A stretch of 64,000 nt of DNA from Sorex araneus (lineage: Eukaryota > Chordata > Mammalia > Eulipotyphla > Soricidae). The translations under genes and the position numbers were made by a program. Location of the stretch: assembly GCF_027595985.1 (NCBI RefSeq), contig NC_073302.1, positions 18,167,311-18,231,310 on the forward strand, read 5' to 3'. Shown piece after piece: positions 57,943 through 64,000 of the stretch. Under the pieces are notes generated by a model. That model made no database searches. It worked only from the letters and a program-made list of their open reading frames with translations, and had not been told where the DNA came from. Position 1 is the first letter of the stretch; the number at the start of each line of letters is the position of its first letter.

Positions 57943-59451
57943 ACGTGTTAAAGGAGCAAGAAATGTGAAGTGGAACAAGGGAAGCCTCTTCAACAAGTGC
58001 TGCTGGGAAAACTGGATAGCTACCTGCAAAAACTACTCTGTCTAATGCCAGGCACAAAACTCAGATCAAAGTAGATTAAAGACTTCAATATCAGACATGA
58101 ATCTATAAGGTACATAGAGGAAAATGTGGGCAGAACTCTCCATGACATTGAAGCTAAAAGCATCTTTAAGGATGAAATATCACTGGCCATGCAAGTGGAA
58201 GCAAACATAAACAAATGGGACTACATCAAACTAAGAAGCTTCTGCACTTCAAAAGAAACAGTGACCAAAATACAGAAAGAGCCCACAGAATGGGAAAGAA
58301 TATTTACCCAACACCCATCTGATAAGGGATTAATATCCAGGATATACAAGACACTAGTAGAATTGTACAAGAAAAAACCTCCAACCCCATCAAAAAATGG
58401 GGAGAAGAAATGAACAGAAGTTTCCTCAAAAAAGAAATACAAATGGCCAAAAGGCACATGAAAAAATGTTTCACATCACTAGTCATGAGAGAGATGCAAA
58501 TGAAAACAACAATGAGATATCATCTCACACTACAGAGACTGGCACACATTCAAAAGAACAATAGCAACCAGCGCTGGTGTGGATGTGGGGGAAAAAGGGA
58601 TGCTCTTTCACTGTTGGTGGAAATGCCGACTGGTCCAGCCTTTCTGGAAAACAATTTGGACAGTCTTTCAAAAACTAGAAACTGAGCTTCTGTATGGCCC
58701 CACAATACCATTTCTGGGAATATATCCCGAGGATGCAAAAAAGCACAGTAGAAATGACATCTGTACCATATGTTCATTGCAGCACTGTTCACAATAGCCA
58801 AAATATGGAAACAACCCAAGTGCCCTAGAACAGATGACTGGTTAAAGAAACTTTGGTACATTTACCCAATGGAATACTATGCAGCTGTTAGGAGAGATGA
58901 AGTCATGAAATTTTCTTATCAATGGATAAACCTGAGAGTATCATGCTAATTGAAATGAGTCAGAAAGAGAGGGACAGAAATAGAAGGACTGCACTCATTT
59001 GTGGAGTATAAAAGAACATCACATGAGGCTGACACCCAAGGACAGTAGATACAAGGGCCAGGAGGATTGCCCCATAGCTGGAAGCCTGCTTCATGAGTGG
59101 AGGGGAGAGGCAGATGAAATAGAGAAGGGATCACTAAGAAAATGATGGCTGGAGGAATCAGTCAGGATGGGAGATGCATGCCGAAAGTAGATAATGGACC
59201 AAACATGATGACCTCTCAGTGTCTGTGTTGCAAGCCATGATGCCCAAAGGTAGAGAGAGAGTATGGGGAATATTGTCTGCCATGGCCACAGGGGGAGGGT
59301 GGGAAAGGGGGGTATACCAGGGATATTGGTGGTGGGGAATATGCACTGGTGGAGGGATGTTTTTTTTGATCATTGTGTGACTGTAACCCAAACATGAAAG
59401 TTTGTAACTATATCACAGTGATTCAATAAAATTTTTTAAAAAAGAAAGAAA
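57943..59451 (+). mobile_element. 5'-truncated L1 with ORF2 remnants
   Basis: About 1.5 kb of L1 sense strand. Three offset frames (58,126-58,413, 58,410-58,685 and 58,579-58,797) together carry the C-terminal part of ORF2, including 'INKWDYIKLRSFC', '[13 protein letters not shown]' and '[14 protein letters not shown]'. The breaks are frameshifts, so it is dead. The 3' UTR ends 'gtgattcaataaaat' with an A-rich AAAG tail. The element is flanked by the 10 bp repeat gaaaactgct (57,933-57,942 and 59,452-59,461). Confidence 0.92.
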
Positions 59452-59461
59452 GAAAACTGCT

Positions 59462-59490
59462 GACCCCAAAGAAACAAACAAAAACTACTC
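59462..59490 (+). mobile_element. SOR SINE, 3' part, beyond the L1
   Basis: 'gaccccaaagaaacaaacaa' is the end of the SOR copy whose head lies at 57,803. Confidence 0.75.
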
Positions 59491-59589
59491 CCACTGGGAA
59501 AAGCCAGAGCTTCAAGTCTTTCTCTTATTGTAAGTGACCTGAATAAAACCCAAGTTATGCACACCCTTGACCCATCTTTCTTGGCACAG

Positions 59590-59760
59590 TGATGATACAG
59601 ATACTACTGACTGAGTCTTCCCCGTGTGCCAGGATCTTTGCAGGCTCTGACAGATACATCCTCTTTTACATCTCACAATAATCCCACGTGGTACCCGCGC
59701 GTATGTTCCTATCCTATGCTGGGAACTAGAAGCTGAAGGAAGTGACCCCACAGAACACAA
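59590..59760 (+). mobile_element. MIR-like SINE
   Basis: 'ccgtgtgccaggatctttgc', 'catctcacaataatcccacg' and 'actagaagctgaaggaagtg' in MIR order, about 100 bp from the CCP2/3 exon. Confidence 0.55.
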
Positions 59761-59858
59761 CTATTTCAACAGTGAGCATTAACTCCAGCAAAGAAACAAG
59801 CTCTTCCTTGAAAAAAGAGCTAAGTCATCTCTTCTGGAACCTATGAGTCCCCACTTAC

Positions 59859-60069
59859 TTCTTGGACTTCCGGGAGGAGCCAGGCACGTGGTATCCAGGT
59901 TTGCACTTGTACTTGCAGAAAGAGCCCACCTTGTGTTTGTTCTCTCGGCACCGGGCGGTTTGGAGGTCTGCATTGGGCACTGGGGGTGGAGCTAGGCACA
60001 TGAGCTCGCACAGGGCTTCTGGGAAGGACCACAGCCCATCCTGCATACATGTCAGGAGGCTGTTGTTTC
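59859..60069 (-). CDS. PAPPA: PAPPA exon: end of CCP2 and start of CCP3 (human exon 16 equivalent)
   Basis: This 211 bp exon begins with two bases of a split codon (acceptor AG at 60071-60070, pyrimidine-rich tract before it) and ends with two bases of another (donor gtaagt from 59858). It encodes NNSLLTCMQDGLWSFPEALC, the closing C...W...C part of one complement control protein module. It then encodes CLAPPPVPNADLQTARC and a second half rich in Cys, Lys and Arg that ends SSRKSKK. N-N-S near the start is an N-glycosylation sequon (human N1323 by count). CCP3 and CCP4 are the modules reported to attach PAPP-A to cell-surface glycosaminoglycans. The RKSKKR cluster finishing in the next exon is a plausible contributor, by inference. 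Confidence 0.95.
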
Positions 60070-60339
60070 CTGGGGGCAGGGGTAAAAGAGGCAAGGTGAG
60101 AGTCAAGCTAATTCTCAAGCTGGACTCAATGCCAACTTGAAGAGCCTGGAGTTCATCCTCTTGGAATTCCAAACCCTTCTACCTACAAGCAAGGAGCTTG
60201 GGGGAGATGAAGACATTTATATGGACAGAACAGAGGCTTCAAAAACTGGGGAGTCAGACCAGGCCGAAAACACCGGGGTGCCCCAGACAGAGAAGGTGCA
60301 CTCTCCCTGCCTTCTCCAAATAGAATTCTGGCGATACTG

Positions 60340-61195
60340 AGCTTCTACTAACATGGCTCCGGTATGTGGGGACTGGGATTATTTCTCATTGCATACCAAA
60401 AACCACTCAGGAACGGCTCCTCCGCCCCTGAGCAGTCATGATCCCAGAGGCACACAAACCAATCTCAGAACGCAGCGGTTGCTGGCAGATATACTCCTGG
60501 ACTGTGAACTAAGCTACGGCCTCGTGCAGCCCCAGAAGGGGAAAGTTTTTTGTCCCTCACCTTTTCCCCTTTGTGGCAGAATGGTGACTGCCACCTTTCA
60601 GAGCCAATTGGAGAGAGAGGTAGGAGCTTGCCGTGATAGGGCACTTGGGAAATCTTGTGATGGGTGGGGCAGAACTGGCCCAGCTCCCTGCCCAAATGAG
60701 ACCCCGAGCGGCTCCACTCCTAACAGCCATGATTCCAGAGGCCACACAAACCAATCTCAGAACACAGCGGCTACTGGCAGAAATACCTCTGGACTTAATT
60801 ACTAAAATACCAGAATTCCAAAACCGCGCGGCCACTTTCGCAGTTGTGCAACATCACATGTTCTTCATTATCAACAATAGAAAACAAATGATCTAATGAT
60901 GCCTTTTTGGCAGGTCTGATTGTTGGGGGGAAATTCCAAATAATAATAGTGGGTTTTCTGTCAAAAGTTGAATGTAATCAAAAGTAAAGAGAGAGTAAAG
61001 TGAAAATCATCTGCCACACAGGCAAGGTGGGGAGTGCGAGGGGGGGTATACTGGGGTTCTTGGTGGTGGGATATGTGCACTGGTGAAGGGATGGGTGTTT
61101 GATGGGTGTTGATTGAGACTTAATCCTCAAAGCCTTGTAACTGTTCTCATGGTGATTCAATAAAAAAAATAATAATCATATATACAAAGAAAAAA
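60340..61195 (+). mobile_element. L1-derived composite: 5'-UTR-like part joined to an L1 3' end
   Basis: The right part (61,015-61,160) matches the L1 3' end ('gtgcactggtgaagggatgg', 'ggtgattcaataaaaaaaat') seen at 59,300-59,430. The left part is GC-richer, has two copies of a roughly 90 bp unit (60,437 and 60,728; shared 'acacaaaccaatctcagaac') and contains no ORF2. It looks like an L1 with most of its coding region deleted. Confidence 0.55.
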
Positions 61196-61534
61196 ATTGG
61201 GGAGTGATGTGCTTCAAATATGCAGTGAGTTCAAATTCAGCGTTCTTCATTCCTAATTCTGAAACTCTTATATCCCAAGGAAGGAGATGTCACTCTCCTT
61301 CCATCCTTCCTCCATGCTTCGCTTGGTAGGCATCCAGCCCAGAAATGCAGCTACCTATTTTTCAAATATTGGCAGAGTAAGCTCCTATCACAATCTTCTT
61401 CAAGCCCAAACATCTGTGTGATGTGTGAATTCAAGTTGTCATGTCTAGGGGGCCCTGGGCACCTAGATTTTTAATAATTACCCCCTTTGCTTACAACGAC
61501 CAGGCCCAGAAGCAATGACCTCATGGTATTTGAG

Positions 61535-61705
61535 TCTGATTATTTTATTTGTGTGTGTGTCATATCTGATGGTGTTCAGGACTGACTCCCCACTTTGTGC
61601 CGGAAGATCACTACCTTAGGTGCTCAGTGCAGTGCCAGGAATGGAGCCAGAGTAGGTAGGAGCAAGACAAGTGCTTTAACTCTTATCCTTTCCCTCCGGC
61701 ACCCG
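61535..61705 (-). mobile_element. SOR SINE, diverged, (GT)n in tail
   Basis: Antisense: 'ggtgctcagtgcagtgccag', 'gcaagacaagtgctttaact', with a short GT run near the tail. Confidence 0.65.
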
Positions 61706-62129
61706 AAGACTGGCTTTCAGATCCTGTGTCCAGCAAGGCTTTGTCGCATATTGAGCATATGAGAACAATATGCCGGCTTCATCATGCCGGCTCTGCCAGA
61801 CAGAATGACTGCCAATGGGAAGCCGTCCTGATGTGGTCCATTACAAATAAAAGTGAAACATGGTAAGCTGGTCCTTACATAGCCAGGCCATTTATCATAA
61901 TCTACAGCCTTCCCCAAACTTTTCTGAGTTGACGGAAGAAGACCTGAAGCATTATTTCTCATGCTAGTATTCCTCTTCCCAGCATTTACTCAGTATCATT
62001 GAAACCAGGCTTTTGAGCACCCTTGGAGAACTAAGCTTGGAAGTCTGACTAAAACCTTGGAAGGGTGAAGCAAGAGAGATGAAATGGGGAGGTACTGAGT
62101 TCTAATACAGCCGGAGTACTTTTTACTGA

Positions 62130-62280
62130 ACTGCCTTTACAGAGGAATTCTTTGTATAAGCATGGTTTCATGCCGTGGTTCCCACTTGGACAAAGAGGCA
62201 AGGAGAAGGAAGAGATTGAACCCAGTTCTCACAGTTAGTAAAGGACAAAATTGAGCTTTAAACCTGAGTTTGTCAATGAC
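62130..62280 (+). mobile_element. MIR-like SINE
   Basis: 'gacaaagaggcaaggagaag' and 'gattgaacccagttctcaca' in MIR-like order. Confidence 0.4.
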
Positions 62281-62299
62281 AAATATGGTTACAGTTTTT

Positions 62300-62572
62300 A
62301 TTCATTTATTTATAAAAACATTTTGGGGTCTCCCAGGTGGCGCTCAAGGACTCAGTGATCCCTCCCAGGGATCCTAGGCCAACAAGGCAAAGAGTTCAAT
62401 GCTAAAGCCTTGGGATTATGATGCCATATAGGCTCTGAGCTGCTGGAATCACTCAGGCCATCCCAGTGGCCTCAAGGGCTATCCCTGGCAGAGGTGATGC
62501 AGGGGTCGTGATGGGGGTCAGCTGCCTGCAAGGCAGTTACCTTACCCCTGTACTATCTATTCAGCCCCAGAT
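62300..62572 (-). mobile_element. SOR-related SINE, old, with extra internal sequence
   Basis: Antisense: 'gcctgcaaggcagttacctt' and 'gtactatctattcagcccc' are the reversed head. The body is about 100 bp longer than the short type and does not match the long type. Confidence 0.5.
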
Positions 62573-64000
62573 AGTTGCTGTTTATGAATTGCAAGCTGAT
62601 TCCACAGAACTATCAGGATAGATTCAGAAGAGCAAGTTTGACAGGAGCGTCACACCTAGACTCTCCTCTCTATCCTAAGAAGTGGTAAAACCACTTTAAG
62701 GATGATGAGAAGATAAAATGAAGAGTGATTCAAAGTGTGTGGAAAGGTGCTACCAAATTCCTATGTGTTACTTTCCCCCCTCCCTTCCTCTCTTCTTCCT
62801 GACCTTTTGTCTCTATTAGCACATCTGAATGGACCCCAGGAGTTGCAGCACAGAAGACTTAATCCACTTAAAAGGTATCTAGTCTGTCCTTATTTTATGC
62901 CATATTCTTTTTACATGGTAGGATGCAATAGTGAGCAAAACTAAAACAAAAATAAAAGAACTTTCATTCTTAGAACTTTCATCCTAGTCGGGCAGCAGGC
63001 AGGCACTGAAAGACACCAATTGTCAATTACTTAGTCTACTTCAGGCAAGTGTTCTGGAGAAAAATAAAGCAGGACCAAATAAGAAACCAGAGAAAATGCT
63101 GTGCAATTTTCTCATCCACTTCTCCCTTCTCTTCCTTTGTTCATGTGATTCATCTGGTGAGCACAGAATTATTTAATATCTGTAAAGCCCAAAGAGAATT
63201 CCACATTGATAAACTGTGATACAGATATTTCTACATCAAGTGAAATGAGGAAAGGGTGAGAAAGATGATTCATTTGGCTTGCATAGAAGCAGAGACTTCC
63301 AGAACACTGGGAGACCACAAATTGCTTCTTCTTATTTTTTTTTTAATATTGCTTTTGTGATTGGGGCAGTGTTTGGGGGTGAGCAAGCATTCCAAAAGCT
63401 GAATGAGGAGTTTTTAAAGATAGAGCTAGCAAACACTGTCTAAATTCTCTAAGAATTTGTTGAAAAGAAATTAGGATTTTTTTTTCTAAAACTACACCAT
63501 ATCAGCTCTGCACATCGTACATGGCGAAATGGAAAAAAATGTTTCTTTTGCGTAGAGATAACCTAAAAATTGCCAAATGCTCATCAAGAGAGATAGAACG
63601 CAAACCAACAATACTCTTGCTGGGGGAGGGGAAATAGGAGTTAACAGTGTAGCATGTAGCACAGTCCAAAGAACCACAGGGAAGCTGGAATGGCCGATTC
63701 AGGACCATGGACATGCCTCCATCTCACTCAAGGGAAATTCAGGAGAGGCTGTCACTGCACTGAGCGGCAGCAGTATTTTTCTGCCCTGACTGTGCCCATT
63801 CCCTGCAACCAGCTGTGGTTTTGAAAAGGCAGGGTATGATACATGCTGTCCTCACCCCAGTCTCCTAGCTCTGACCTCTAAACTCTGAAGGATGTTGGCT
63901 GGCCTTCAGGCCTTACTGGAGTGTTTTGAGTGTATGTTCTTGTCTTGAGTGTATATTCTCTGTATATACTGGGCCAGCCCAGGGTCTTAAGGAGTCATAC

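Larger units (their letters stand above)
57585..59858 (-). other. PAPPA: PAPPA intron, mostly retroposon
   Basis: The smallest intron, 2,274 bp. About 1.68 kb of it is a SOR copy split by an L1 insertion, and another 170 bp is MIR-like. Without the L1 the intron would be about 0.75 kb. Confidence 0.9.
19095..64000 (-). other. PAPPA: PAPPA gene, 3' portion (pappalysin-1), coding part to the window edge
   Basis: PAPPA encodes a secreted metzincin metalloproteinase that cleaves IGF-binding proteins, chiefly IGFBP-4 and IGFBP-5, and so releases IGF near cells. Seven exons read continuously on the minus strand. They join in phase and give about 305 residues with CCP modules, one LNR module and the tail ending GYSHG, which I recognise as human PAPP-A residues about 1323-1627 of 1627 when counted back from the stop. 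All six complete introns have GT-AG borders (2274, 8732, 3891, 8669, 5293 and 11196 bp). The protease domain and the first two LNRs must lie to the right of the window. The paralogue PAPPA2 was considered, but the remembered match to the PAPPA C-terminus is near identity. Confidence 0.95.
60070..64000 (-). other. PAPPA: PAPPA upstream intron, partial
   Basis: No further PAPPA exon is readable here. The region holds an L1-derived composite (60,340-61,195), a SOR copy (61,535-61,705), an old SINE-like element (62,300-62,572), a MIR-like stretch (62,130-62,280) and otherwise unique sequence. The preceding exon must end with the first base of the codon completed at 60,069. Confidence 0.8.

Noticed and set aside
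58126-58861. Several 70-100 codon frames with reverse-transcriptase-like sequence
   Set aside because: They are frameshifted pieces of one dead L1 ORF2, not separate genes.
60070-64000. A further upstream PAPPA exon
   Set aside because: No minus-strand frame with CCP-type cysteine spacing and splice borders was found. The frames here are short and lie in repeats or low-information sequence.
1-64000. CRISPR array, prokaryotic operon, insertion sequence or viral gene
   Set aside because: Split genes, SINEs, L1 and microsatellites show vertebrate nuclear DNA. No spaced direct repeats of CRISPR type and no retroviral coding sequence or LTR pair were seen.

Overview
This is mammalian nuclear DNA. 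It is about 1.4% protein-coding, and the rest is intron, 3' UTR and intergenic sequence full of retroposons. The commonest repeat is a tRNA-headed SINE that reads 'atagcacagcgggtagggcg' and then 'gccttgcacgcggccgacc'. I recognise it as the SOR family of shrews, so the source is most likely a soricid such as Sorex. That identification rests on remembered SINE families, not on a search.

The only protein-coding gene I can support is PAPPA (pappalysin-1, pregnancy-associated plasma protein A) on the minus strand. Seven exons can be read with matching phases and GT-AG borders: 60069-59859, 57584-57413, 48680-48533, 44641-44532, 35862-35791, 30497-30399 and 19202-19095. They total 920 coding bases, that is 305 full codons plus a stop. 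This is the C-terminal fifth of the protein: the end of CCP/SCR module 2, modules 3 to 5, the third Lin12/Notch repeat (LNR3) and the C-terminal tail ending ...GYSHG. By position they match the last seven of the 22 human exons. The catalytic domain, LNR1 and LNR2 lie beyond the right edge.

Layout from left to right: about 1-14,100 is intergenic sequence downstream of PAPPA, with several L1 and SOR insertions and a 0.4 kb purine tract. About 14,100-19,094 is the probable long 3' UTR, nearly free of young SINEs. The stretch 19,095-60,069 holds the seven exons and six introns (2.3-11.2 kb). The stretch 60,070-64,000 is part of the next upstream intron and carries an odd L1-derived composite.

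The introns hold more than 20 SOR copies in both orientations, a 1.5 kb L1 inserted inside a SOR copy with a clean target-site duplication, older MIR elements and many microsatellites. A GC-rich, CpG-containing block at about 42,500-45,250 surrounds the exon at 44,532-44,641. It has a perfect Maf/AP-1-type site and a long but probably non-coding ORF. I found no prokaryotic elements, CRISPR arrays, endogenous retrovirus genes or functional tRNA/rRNA genes, and no convincing new coding system. The most notable items are the retroposon structures, a shrew-specific change at a PAPP-A glycosylation sequon and two candidate regulatory blocks.
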